A stretch of DNA of 64,000 nucleotides from Gorsachius magnificus (lineage: Eukaryota; Chordata; Aves; Pelecaniformes; Ardeidae): assembly GCA_034008185.1 (NCBI GenBank), contig CM067084.1:41305099-41369098 (forward strand), written 5' to 3'. The first letter of the stretch is position 1, and each line of letters opens with the position of its first letter. A program made the translations under genes and the position numbers. Shown one piece after another: positions 39,301-51,855 of this stretch. Below the pieces are notes generated by a model. That model did not search any database, was not told the origin of the DNA, and worked only from the letters and a program-made list of their open reading frames with translations.

Positions 39301-42300
39301 TGAAGATGCAGCTGTTCTTTCAGATAGTTGATTCATGTCACCCACAATTAAAATGTCCGTGCTATTTAAAAAATGCTTCTCAGCATGTCTAAAAAGGTTG
39401 TCGAAACAATGGCTGGTTCACAGTGAGAGAAAGGCTCTTGATGCTTCCTACAAGACTGATGCAATGACTTGATTAGAAAAATCTGGTTTTATCTGATTTC
39501 AGATGAAGTGATACATTTTCTTGTGCCTTGACAGGTAGTTGAAAACGAGATCTTCCTGATCTGGAGCCAGAGATGGTGTGTTACACTGTATTTATGATTC
39601 CTGGGTTATACAACATATTTACAAGTACATTCATATTGATCTTGTTCAACATTGCCATTTCTATTAAACACTGCATTTCTTGCACCAAATGCATTACTTC
39701 ACTTGTTATAGGTACTCGGGGATATGCAGTCCAAATTTTCTAAATTCCAGACCTTTCATAAAGGTAAAGAAAGTTGCATTCTTTTTGATATGACTGAATC
39801 CTTTGAGGAAGGGCTTGTTCTTGCTTATTTAGTAATGGTTGGGCATTTTTAAAATACTGGAAAAAATTAATACTTCTGTTCATTCAAGTTGATGAAAAGA
39901 TTGAGTTGTCACAACTCTTAACATCAAAATAAAGTATTAACAAAACAATTTTAAATTTCTTGCTGCTTTCTGGAATTTGCTATCCCAAATTGGACCTGTA
40001 GGTATCCTGCACAATGTGTGGGGAGGGTTCCCATCCTTTGCAAGCATGGGCTCCAGGCGTACAAACTTCTGACTAAATGACTAATGGCTGTATTTCTACC
40101 CTTGGTACTTGTTAGGATCCTTATGCTGTAGGGCTGCCTACCTCCAGATTGTGGCAGCATCTTTGGGCTGAAGTTGAAAACCTGCACTTCTCTCTGGGAA
40201 GCTGCCTGGCACGCAGTGGTTAGACCACTTGCTGGAATGCTGGGGAGCACAATCCATTGCCTTTCTCAGTGAAAGCTAGCAACTGCAAAGTTACAGCTGT
40301 TTTGTGATGTGAGGTGTTTTCGGCTTGAAGCTGTTCCTCTCTTGACAGTGTGGTTTGGAGTTCACAGACTGGATGTCTGTTACTGTGTGTGGTTGGAGAT
40401 CTTTTTCAGGGAAACAAAAGCAGGCACTGAAGCAGGAGCTGGAACCCCTCTTGCTGCCCTAACCAGCAGGACTGTGGTGTGTACTTCTAGGTTTTGACTT
40501 GCAGAAGCTGTTACTCCCATCTGAACTGCAACAGCTTCAGCTGAAGAGTTTTGCATTTCATAGCAATTGGTAGGTAAGAAAGATCCCTGCAAGCTGCACA
40601 GTTGCAGCAGTTGAGTAGGTAGAGCACCTGCCAGCCATACTTCAGATGAAGAGACTTGCGTGGGATTTTTTTGGTTTTTGAACTGTTTCAAAGCATAATT
40701 CACAATTAAGGGCTGTGAATTTCAAGTGGGGGAGGCCACCTTTTTTGCAATGCAAAAGCAAGACATCTGGATTGCACTGTCAGGTGGGTTTAGGGTAAAG
40801 ATGGCTATTTTGCTTTTTCTGTGGTTTGGTCAGTGTGAGGAGATATTTGTTAATCCTTCCTATATGTTTGTAATTACCACCTGTGTTAAGGGAGAAACAG
40901 AAAATTCTAAGCATCACGATGCCTAGGTCCTTTGAAAAGACTGAAGTACCTAAATTCAATTAATATTTGATCTGGTGCACCTGTGCCACTTAAGCCTAAA
41001 GATTTTTTCTCCTTTGAAAGGGCTAAGCCATTCATCCCTTTCCCATTATCCATTCTGCGCACAGCTGGGTTCAGTGTGATTGTCATCGTAATCCTTAGAG
41101 ATGGCTGCAAGTTGGGGTGGCAAAGGGTTTATGACATTGATGTGAGTTTTACATGAGGACTTCTAACAGTCGAGTGCTCTTGCTACTCTTTGAATGCCAA
41201 TGACTCTACAATTTTCATGTTGCACATGGAAGGATGTTTATTCCTACAAATACTGCTGAATAGTCACGATTTATCTTTTCCCTTTCTCCATCCTCTGCTT
41301 GTTGATAAATATATGATGTGCATGTAGCTTGACCATTTTTTGAGGTAAGCATCATGGTGATAAAATCCCCACCCCAGTGAAACTGATAGGAATTGGCTTA
41401 GGTTATCCTTTTTTTTAATGTTTAACCCAGCATATGTTTTTAATATCTGTTACCTTTGGAAGAATGTGCATCTCATCTAGGAAGACCTGTTTACATGCCA
41501 ATCTCTATGCACATTTTCCACAGCTATTTTTTAACTCATTCAAAACCAAGATGCTCATAGTCTCATTTTATTAAATGTCTAAATTGATGACTTACCTGTC
41601 TAACTTGTAATGTCCAATAGCAACAAAAAATATCCTGATTCATGTGAGCAATACTTTGAGGCATAATGCAGGTTGCTGCAGGCAAAAGGAATTTGCACTG
41701 TAGGGGAGTAAATGTGGTATGGCCATGAAAACAGTGGAGATGCTTCTCCTCCTGAGAGTGGTTTCTATAAAATACAAAATTAACCAGCCTGGATTTAGCC
41801 AGGCTTGTCTCTCCATATCCTGGGGTAGCAGTTTCCTGGTCTCTTGTGCTTTGTGTCTGTCACAGGATTAAGGAAGGAATGAAGAATCACAAGAGAAACG
41901 TAAAATCACCATCTAGCAGGACAATTAGCAATCTATTCGAAGCTCATCGCTGCACAAATTAAGATCCATTACATTTTGCTACTATCTTTAATGAGGGTAG
42001 CAGCTGCTTTGCTACTTATAGGAGCCACAATATTACAGCACTGTGCAGAGGGGCTTTGTCTATTTTTATCAGCCCAGAAGAAGATGGTATATTCAGCAAC
42101 TAGTATTTCAGGGGGAAAAAATGGCCTGTATTAAGAGACTCTTCAATTATTCTCCCAGCTCCATGCGACTTCCTCCCTTACATCTCCACTAGTCTTCATT
42201 ATTCAAAAACTCATTTTACCATTAAATTATAAGAAAATATTTTCCACAGATAATGGAATTAAAGAGGAGTCAGGGACAAGTCAATAAACATAATAGTTTC

Positions 42301-45300
42301 ACAAAAGACATGTGGCCTCTTCAGAGCTACAGTTCTGTTGCCTGGTTTACAAGGAGACTAATGATTTAGCAGTTACATTATTTTTGGTTTTAGAGAACAG
42401 TAACTTAGCATTTCCAGTTGAATACTTTTTTCATTATTTTAAATCCTTCAAAAGAGGGGTTCAGGCTGGTCAGATTAAGTCTATGTGACTAGTCTTCATT
42501 AATTCTCAATTGCTAACAAAAAGACAAGTTCCCTCTGGTAATGATTTAAAGTGTTTAAAGAGAAGTTTTGTTCTGAATTGGCTCCTAGGGAAGGACACAC
42601 TGTCTCTCTGCAGAGGGATGTGAGCATCTGTGACTGCTCCGTGGGTGAAGAGTTTTGCAACTGTATATTTCAGGGGTTCATGAAGCTTTGTGCTGAGAGT
42701 CTTAGCTTGGACATCAAGAGTATCAGTGTTACCAGGGGAATAACACTAATAACAGTGTGACCGGGGGAATAATTGGGTTTTAGGGTTCTGATAATGTTGG
42801 CATTTGACTAGGGGTATTTGGATCAAATGGAAACTTTCCTCTGAAGTTTGAGCAAGTCAGACTGAAAAACAAATTACTGTGTGAGGTTGACTTGGGTGTT
42901 TAATTAACATGAAGTTTAAGGATTTTGTTTTGATGCCAGATGTGTATTTTATATATAATATGTATTAAAATATTATGTATAACCACATGCACATACAACT
43001 AAAGGTTAGGGAAATACGGCACTTTCAAAATGCTGGAATGTTCTTATAAATGTTTTTGTAGTATGAAAAATTCAATGTAACTGACAAATTTGCAAAACAT
43101 TTTATACTCCAGTGAAGATGCATGCTTTGCTAAAAGCTTGGGCAATTTTTTTTGCATCATGTAGTGTTTTATTAGGTCTGTGTGTCTTGATCTCATAGTC
43201 TTTAGTGTATATCTGTCGTGACAAGATAGTGTAGATATTTCTATACCGTCAAAGCAAGCTATGTTCATCTGATATCAGCTTGTTTCATTTGTATACATGA
43301 TTGGTTATAAAATGCATTGTGAACCATTTCTATCTAACATGAAGGTTGTGTAGGGTGTGGCTGAGGAGTGACTGCTTCAAGAAGAGCTGGTTCCCTAGCT
43401 TGGAATAATAAAGCTGGCTGCTGTCTGAGAGATGCACTCTGAAATGTGCAGAAATTGTAAAGACAGAAGTTATAATATTGCATTTGTGTACCTTAAGACT
43501 TTCAGCCTGACCACCTCCTGCCCTGTTGCTGGTATTGGTTCTGCTTGGAAAGGTTAAAATGAATTATTTAAATTCACTCATGTGAACAGTTTCTTATCTC
43601 AAAAGCTGTGGGGACTGGCTGAGGTCTAGGCTATGGTTTGCGTGGTCCAAAGAGAAGCCCAGATGCAGGCTGTCTTGGGCAGGTGGCTTGCATCTGAGAG
43701 TTTTGTTTCTTTCCCCTGTTTTGTGTACTTCTGTTGAAGTAAAAACCTACAAAAGGAGGTGAATTATCAATTCAACATGGAGTTGTTAAAGATGCAGCTT
43801 CCAATGAGGCTGAAAATCTATATGCAACCTGGATGGGTAGGTTTGTTTGCTAACATGCTTTTCAGTCCTGACTCCCGAGTCTCTCACTTTGGGGATAAGG
43901 CTGGTTAACACTGTTTCTTCTCATCTGCACACTTGCATTTCTCTCTTATGAAAGGGTGAGGGCAGGGGCAGTGTGTGACGTAGGGTCTGAGTGCTGAGAA
44001 ACACTCCAAGGTCCTAACCTAGGATCATAGTCGAAGGAAATGAATGGTGGGCCTGAAGATTCCAGTATGTGTGCAAATTTGTTATTCAATATGTAGGAAT
44101 TCTATCATCCAAAACATAGTCCCCTCCATAATGAAGTTATGATGGCTAATTTAACATAGACAAAGGTAAAATACTCTAGTGTCTATCACCGAGGAAAGAA
44201 ATTGCTTCAGTATTAAGTGACAAAAGGCATACCTAACTAGAACATAATAGGAATTAAATGTTTTTAAACTGATGAAAACTTAAGCATTGGATACATTTCC
44301 ACTTGCTACTGTTCTGTTAAGCAAGTAGCTGTTTTGATCATTTGTTTAACTGTAGGTCTTTAAGTCTAAGATGGACTATAACACAGACTGTCTGACCCCT
44401 GGAGTAGCTTCAATCTCCTCTTGACAATAAAATCTCTTCTATTCTATACTGTTGTCTTGACCATAATAGCACTTGTATTCAGATCATAGTCCTTGTACCT
44501 AATCATACTATCAAATGAGTGTCTCTGGTCCCTGAAATTAAAATGTCAGCATACTCCAAGCCCTCTTCTCCTACCTGAATTACAAATGGTAGTTTGTTTC
44601 TTGAATCTGTTGTTTTTCTTTGGAAAGCTTTGGGTTTTTAAATGGGGCTTTATGTTGTGGGCTTGTGCCTCCTGAACATTGTCATTGGTCTTGATTCATA
44701 TCCTGAAATTTCTCCAGGCCATTAGTTTACAATATGATATGTGACCAGGACAGAGCAACCTTGCCTTTGTAATAGGAAAAAACCCCATGTAATAAGTGTT
44801 GAATTAGTATAATTCTATTTGCATGTATAATACATACAGTTCTGTTTACTTTGTATTATGATCATGTTTACTTGCTTGACCAGGAAAGGCCTTCATGCAT
44901 GGATTTTGCAAGTCTTACAGGGTCTTTCTGAATTTTTTTGAACTCTCCAAAAATGAGAATGTCATGTATAAAATTTATTTGATGTCACTTAAATATTTAC
45001 CTTAAACACAGTTTTCCCTTAAATATTTTTGAAATCATACAGGCATCTGCATATTATCCCTTGTTAATTTTGGTTGTAAGGGAATTAAATCATTAAAACC
45101 AGTGAGCTTTGCAGTGCATTGTTCAAGTTAATGGGAGGTTTGTAGTTTATAGCAATGGGCTTGCAGGATCAGTAGTCACCCAAGTGCTTTTAAATAAGGT
45201 CCTAATTACAAATAGAAACATACTGACTATGTGTAGAAACCTTCATCTCTGCTGGAGTAGAACATGGGTGCCTATTCATTTTGCTAGATAACCATCCTCC

Positions 45301-46683
45301 CTCCCTGTCGTCTTATATCAGTGTAATAATAGCATTGCAGAGAAGGCCAGCGAAATTCGCCAGGGAGTTCCTATCTTATTAAAACAATGAAATCAAGGAC
45401 AAATTTTACTAAAGAAGCAGCTGTTAAAACACTTCTTGGGTGGTGGGAGGGAGAAGACTAGCTTCAGGAGTTCTTTGTGCTGTTCTCTGGAGTCTGCTTA
45501 TCTGTACAATGCTGTGTCTAGTTTCCGGGAGCTGTGAAGAAAATATCTCTTTCAAAGGGTTTGCAATCTAATGCCCGAACCCTGCATTGGAATTCAGGGA
45601 GCAGAAGACTGCAGACTTGTTTCTTATTACTTTGGTAGACGTCTGTGTAGATGTCTGTATAGGTCAGGCTTCCCACACTGATCACAGTATAAGACAGGGA
45701 GGTGGGAAACAGAAGAAATATTAGTGCTTTTAAATGTGACGCTTTTAACATCGCAAGACTTTTTCTGTCACAGTTCCTTCCAGTAGACAGAAGGTTGATG
45801 GTTTGGCTTTGCAGTTCCCTCTGAAGGTGGGATGGTTCAAAATTAGGTAGATACAAAAATTGTGACAAATTTCACATTGTTGTGTGAAGGCACAGGACCT
45901 GAGCCTATACTTAATGGTATGTAGTTACACAGTGGCCATGTCTTTGAAATACCGATGCTTGAAGAAGGACTTAACTGGTTTAGGTGACCACATGAAGGTT
46001 CCATGGTTTTAGTCAGCTTTACCAAGCAGCTGACTTCTGTAAGTCCTCAGAACGATTACTTAGGAAAGGTTGCATTGGGTGTTTTAAACCAGAAACTCAT
46101 TCTGTGACTTCTTGTCAAGGACTTGCAGCAAAAATGGCTAGTTATTTCATTTTTTTTCTTGGCATTAAGTAGTTCCAGAAATGAACAGTTAGTCAAATCT
46201 GTAGTTTATTTCCAATTACAAGAAATGAGCTATGGTCGTAGTGGAAAGAAATAGTTAAGCATGTTAAGCAAAGTGCTTAAAACAAGAGTTGAAATTGGCT
46301 GACGCACTGGTGGGAGATGTATTTGGTTCTTCACCTTGGACTTACTAGTATTTTCCTGACTTGTAGGTGAATGAGAATAACAGGTATTAAAAAAAAATAG
46401 ATTACATTATGTGTGACTGGTATATTTGACTCAGCTGGTTGGGAAGAAATTTTAATCAAAAAAGCAGAAGTCAGTGAAAGATCTTTCTGACTTAATGTAA
46501 TTTTGTTACTTAATGTTACTTACTCGTGCAGGTCCCACTCAGCTGAAGCATCTTACTTGCAGTGAATTTGGGTAAGAGAGCTGTGCTTCTAAAAAAAAAT
46601 TGAGTTAATTTGGTGACATTTAAAATGCTATTCCTGTTATGACAACGGATGTGATTGATGACACCATGACACTGGTGATTCCC
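36369..46683. other. Gene-desert sequence, nothing recognised
   Basis: About 10 kb of AT-rich sequence. Open frames are short and overlap on both strands. No exon, structured RNA or transposon fragment was recognised. Conserved non-coding elements could be present but cannot be seen from one sequence. Confidence 0.5.
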
Positions 46684-46807
46684 TCTATACAAACGCACGC
46701 AGCATGGGAAACAAACAAGAGGAGTTGGAAGCTATTGTGCTGCTAGGAAGCTACGACCTGATTGCCATTACGGAAACTTGGTGGGATGAATCCCATGACT
46801 GGAATGT
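46684..46807 (+). mobile_element. Orphan internal fragment of CR1 ORF2 (endonuclease start)
   Basis: This 124-nt segment aligns without gaps to 49015-49138 of the CR1 copy 2.3 kb downstream, with four mismatches (about 97% identity). It covers the start of the endonuclease domain (words [12 protein letters not shown] and [13 protein letters not shown]). Both edges break off cleanly into unrelated sequence. Unlike normal CR1 copies it lacks the 3' end, so it is not an ordinary 5'-truncated insertion. Confidence 0.95.
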
Positions 46808-48920
46808 GTTTTTTGAGTAATGCTGTTAAGACAAATGTTGACTGAGTCTTTGAATATGATGTGAAAGATACTGTCACATCCATGGTGAGACCATGTATAC
46901 CCTTTATTTGATTTATAGCTTGTATCCCACATATTGGCAACTTTGGCCTTGGAAGGAAAAGTTGGTTTGGCAAGGAGTGGGAAAGATGCTCAGTTTCCCT
47001 GTATGACCTCAGAAAGCTGCATTCAGGCTGTTGTGACACAGCGTAACTATTTACAGTTAATGTAGAATTATATGTGAATGTTTCTTAGTTTTCAGACACC
47101 TGATGTTCAAGGTAGATTTTACAGCTTGTCTGTTGTGTTTCAATAAACCTTCTGACCTGCTGCTCCCTAACCATTAGATTTACCCAAGGGCATACTTGCT
47201 ACTGCTTTTCTTCTGTTTTTCCTACATGAACAAATTGGCACAATGTATGAATAACACCGGCCATGCAGGAATAAAGGTAGAGACCCGCTTTTCTCTTCAC
47301 TCTCTCTCCCCCTGGGCAGATCAGATACTGAGATGCTCGCCATAATTTTTATGTAGCTGTAGGGAAAATGCATGAAGAAATCCTGCTAGAAGGATAACAA
47401 TTCAAACCTGATAAACCACTGAAAACCAAACAATTCTCTTCCAGCAGCACCTGCTTTCCTCTCCCCATTTTCATTTCTGAAGAAGTTAAATGATGAAAGG
47501 GCTACATTCTCCCCCTTCCCATATTACTGTAACATTGGGGAAGATTGTGTCTGTGTTTTGCCTTTCAATGTTCTTTGTAAAACAACTATAAAGAGTAAGT
47601 CCATCAGAAAAGAAAGTAACACACCTTCTCTGATGGACCATGCTTAGCAATTGCTTATTTTAGGAGCTTTTGAGGAAGATGTCTTTACCTGTAGTAATTC
47701 ATTTAGTTATGTGGTACTTGTAATGCAGCTCATAATGAAAAATATATGGTTTCCATAAGAAGTTTTTGATCTGGGACTTGAAGCGTTGGACTTAATAGTT
47801 CTTGTAACTTTATTCTATCAACTAGGGGTAGAGACAGTGCTATTCTTGGGCCAAATATGTTATCCTTGCACAATTTTTATAGAGGGTGCCTGTAGATATT
47901 TAATCATATTCATATCCATTTTTCTTGAATTTTACTAAATTATTTACTTCACTGGACTGCTGCGGCAGTAAGTCTCATGAATTTATTTTACAGGCCACAA
48001 AAATACAGCCCCTTTAGTCTCTCTAATACAGATTGTAATTTTGTTTCACTAATTGAGTTTGCGTAATACCCTAGCTGGCCACCACTTACACCGTGAGGGT
48101 CAATAGGTTTTCCAGTAGTTTCTATGTGTATGTTGTGGGTGTAGAGTCATTATCTGGCATGCCTGTGGAGCTTAATGAGTTTGTTGTAGACATGTCTTTT
48201 CAGGACAAAGGTGGTTTTTTTTTCCCTTTGGTAAGCCAAAATTTACATTGCTATGCTTTGATATTTTTTTTGTTCCAGTTAGTTTCTAAAATACTGGTAT
48301 TCTATAAATCTTCATAGGTGATCTGTGCATGTTACTGAAATAGTATTCTAAGATAATACACATTAATCGTACAGTACAAATTCTGCCCTAACACAATGTT
48401 GCTGTCTATTTTGCAAGCTTGGAGCTGGAAGCACTATGATATTTACTTGGTACGCGCATGAGGAGTGATAAGATTAAGCTGGAAAACTTGTAACAGAGTT
48501 AGGGAACTGTCTTGGTTTCAGAGTCTTAAATATCAACATCTGAAATATGAGTGGATTCCAATAGTTTGGTAGATTTATCAAGGTCTATTTTATCAGTTTG
48601 CATGAAGGTAGATATGTGCCAAAACATACATTTGCTTTAAAATGTGTTTTTGAGGAAATGGTCATCAGCCAGAGTTGAGTTGAACAGCGGTGTCACATCT
48701 CTAATTGATTTGCCTCAGTTAAACTGCTCAGTTTTTAACCTATCTGACCACTTAGGATAACATTTATTGCAAGTGGAAAAAAAAACCAAAACAAAGCCCA
48801 AAACATTTTATATGTAGATTGCAGAAGATAGGGGTCCAACTGATTAAATTACATTCCAGAAAAATCAGCTTAGACATTTAATGTGGCCACTTTAGGTAAG
48901 TCATACTTCCTGACGTAGTA
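46808..48920. other. Spacer between two CR1 pieces, nothing recognised
   Basis: AT-rich sequence without supported genes. The flank right of the orphan CR1 fragment begins GTTTTTTGAG. Confidence 0.5.
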
Positions 48921-51855
48921 GGAGCCAACAAGGAAAAGCCTGTGAAACACCTCAAAGGAAATGAGGGGTGTTCTGCTATGAAGGTAACGAGGCCGACAGC
49001 TCAGATGAAATGCTTCTATACAAATGCACGCAGCATGGGAAACAAACAAGAGGAGTTGGAAGCTATCGTGCTGCTAGAAAGCTACGACCTGATTGCCATT
49101 ACGGAAACTTGGTGGGATGAATCCCACGACTGGAATGTAGCTATTGATGGCTACAGGCTGTTCAGAAGGGACAGGCGAGGAAGGAGGGGCGGAGGCGTTG
49201 CCCTTTACATCAAGAAATCATTACAGTGTGAAGAGCTGTCCCTGAAGAATAGCCACGAGCAGATTGAAAGCTTATGGGTAAGAATCAGAGAGAGAGGCAA
49301 CAAAGGGGACCTGGTGGCTGGTGTCTACTACAGGCCACCAGATCAAGAGGAGCTGACTGACAAAGCGTTCTTCCTCCAGCTCTGGGAGGCTTTGTGCTCG
49401 CAGGCTCTCGTCCTGCTGGGGGACTTCAACCACCCCGACATCTGCTGGAAAACCAACACTGCAAGCTGCAGGCAATCCAGCAGGTTTCTCAAATGCATTG
49501 AGGACAACTTCTTAAGCCAGGTAATAGACACCCCTACCATAGGGGATGCGATACTGGACCTGGTGGTCACCAATGCAAGCGAGCTCGTCGGAGACGTCAA
49601 GATTGGAGGCAGCCTGGGCTGCAGTGATCATGCACTGGTAGAGCTCACGCTCCTGAGGGAAATGGGAAGAACAAAGAGTATAGTCAGGACCCTGAATTTT
49701 AGAAAAGCAAAATTCCAGCTCCTCAAGGAGATAGTCAGAAGGACTCCCTGGGAAACGGTCCTCAGGGACAGGGGAACAGAACAGAGCTGGCAGATCTTTA
49801 AGGATGTGATCCACAGAGCGCAAGAGCTCTCGATCCCTAGGTGTAAGAAATTGGGCAAAGCAGGGAAGAGACCGGCATGGCTGAGACGAGAGATGCTGGT
49901 CAAACTAAGGAGGAAGAGGGAACTGCACAGGCAGTGGAAGCAGGGACAGGCATCCTGGGAAGAGTATAGGGTCGTGGTCCGGTTGTGTAAGAATGGGGTC
50001 AGGAAGGCCAAGGCTCAGCTGGAGCTAAACTTGGCTAGGGATGCAAAGAATAATAAGAAGGGTTTCTACAGGTATATCAGCCGGAAAAGGATGGTTAAAG
50101 AAAGCGTACCCCCGCTGATGAGCGAGACTGGCAAGCTGGTAACAGCAGATGAGGAGAAGGCTGAGGTACTCAACAACTTTTTTGCCTCAGTCTTCACTGG
50201 CAACCTTTCTCCTCACCCCTCCCGAGTTGATGGATGGCATGAGGGGGACCAGGAGGGCAAAACCCCTCCTGCTGTAGGAGAAGATCAGGTTCGTGACCAC
50301 CTGAGGAACCTGAATGCACATAAGTCCATGGGACCTGATGGGATGCATCCCAGAGTCCTGAGGGAATTGGCTGATGTAGTCGCCAAGCCACTCTCCATGA
50401 TATTTGAAAAGTCATGGCAGTCAGGTGAAGTCCCTGGTGACTGGAAGAAGGGAAACATTGTGCCCATTTTCAAAAAGGGTAGAAAGGAAGACCCTGGGAA
50501 CTACTGACCTGTCAGCCTCACCTCTGTGCCTGGGAAGATCACGGAACAGATCCTCCTAGAAGCTATGCTAAGGCACATGGAGGACAGGGAGATGATTCGA
50601 GATAGCCAGCATGGCTTCACCAAGGGCAAGTCCTGCCTGACGAACCTAGTGACTTTCTATGATGGTGTGACAGCATCAGTGGACAAGGGAAAACCAATGG
50701 ATGTCATCTATCTGGACTTCTGCAAAGCCTTTGACACGGTCCCCCACAACATCCTTCTCTCTAAATTGGAGAGCTATGGATTTGATGGGTGGACTGTTCG
50801 GTGGATAAGGAACTGGCTGGATAGTCACATCCAGAGGGTAGTGGTCAATGGCTCGATGTCCGGATGGAGACTGGTGATGAGTGGTGTCCCTCAGGGGTCC
50901 GTACTGGGACCGGTGCTGTTTAACGTTTTCATCAATGACTTAGCGAGATTGAGTGCACCCTCAGCAAGTTTGCAGATGACACCAAGCTGAGTGGTGCGGT
51001 TGACACACCAGAAGGACGGGATGTCATCCAGAGAGACCTGGACAGGCTGGAGAGGTGGGCCTGTGTGAACCTCATGAGGTTCAACAAGGCCAAGTGCAAG
51101 GTCCTGCACCTGGGTCGGGGTAACCCCCGGTATCAATACAGGCTGGGGGAAGAAAGGATCGAGAGCAGCCCTGCCAAGAGGGACTTGGGCGTGCTGGTGG
51201 ATGAAAAGCTGGACATGAGCCAGCAGTGTGCACTGGCAGCCCAGAAGGCCAACTGTACTCTGGGGCATCAGGAGAAGCGTGGCCAGCAGGTCGAGGGAGG
51301 TGATTCTGCCCCTCTACTCTGCTCTGGTGAGACCTCACCTGGAGTACTGTGTCCATCTCTGGAGCCCTCAGCACAAGAAGGACATGGAACTGTTGGAGCG
51401 GGTCCAGAGGAGGGCTACAAAAATGATCGGAGGGCTGGAGCACCTCTCTTATGAGGACAGGCTGAGGGAGTTGGGGTGGTTCAGCCTGGAGAAGAGAAGG
51501 CTGTGGGGAGACCTGATTACGGCCTTTCAGTACCTAAAGGGGGCCTATAGGAAAGATGGGGAAAATCTTTTTAGTAGGGCCAGCGGTGACAGGACAAGGG
51601 GTAATGGTTTTAAACTAAACCAGGGTAGGTTTAGACTAGATATAAGGAAGAAATTCTTTACAATGAGGGTGGTGAAACACTGGAACAGGTTGCCCAGAGA
51701 GGTATTGGAGGCTCAATCCCTGGAAACATTCAAGGCCAGGTTGGACGGGGCTCTGAGCAACCTGATCTAGTTAGCGGTGTCCCTGCTCACTACAGGGGGG
51801 TTGGACTAGATGACCTCTAGGGGTCCCTTCCAACCCAAAACATTCTATGATTCTA
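48921..51855 (+). mobile_element. CR1 LINE retrotransposon, 5'-truncated, young copy
   Basis: A copy of about 2.9 kb begins shortly before ORF2 and has lost ORF1 and the 5' UTR. It keeps nearly all of ORF2 and a complete 3' UTR ending in GGTCCCTTCCAACCC and then CATTCTATGATTCT, the CR1 terminal repeat. CR1 moves by target-primed reverse transcription with its own endonuclease and reverse transcriptase. The exact left boundary is uncertain by some tens of bases. I see no convincing target-site duplication, which is usual for CR1. The element is GC-richer than its surroundings. Confidence 0.95.
48978..51770 (+). pseudogene. CR1 ORF2 (endonuclease-reverse transcriptase), disrupted
   Basis: Domain order is clear. 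The APE-type endonuclease at about 49.0-49.7 kb has Glu in AITETWW (49104-49106), GDFNHPD (from 49419) and SDH (49623-49631). A basic linker follows. The reverse transcriptase at about 50.2-51.2 kb has [43 protein letters not shown] and FADDTKL (from 50969). The conserved C-terminal domain ends [17 protein letters not shown]. Breaks are a TGA at 50505-50507 where the family has Arg (CGA to TGA), a frameshift at about 50942-50946 that separates GVPQG from FADD, and a second frameshift at about 51255-51272. The first in-frame ATG is 48978; the frame is also open a little upstream. Confidence 0.93.

Noticed and set aside
40600..40660. tRNA-like string GGTAGAGCACCTGCC
   Set aside because: It resembles a D-arm (A-box) but there is no B-box and no pairing acceptor stem.
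48100..48317. Open frame of 74 codons upstream of the CR1, considered as CR1 ORF1
   Set aside because: No ORF1-like sequence; the CR1 similarity stops near 48921.
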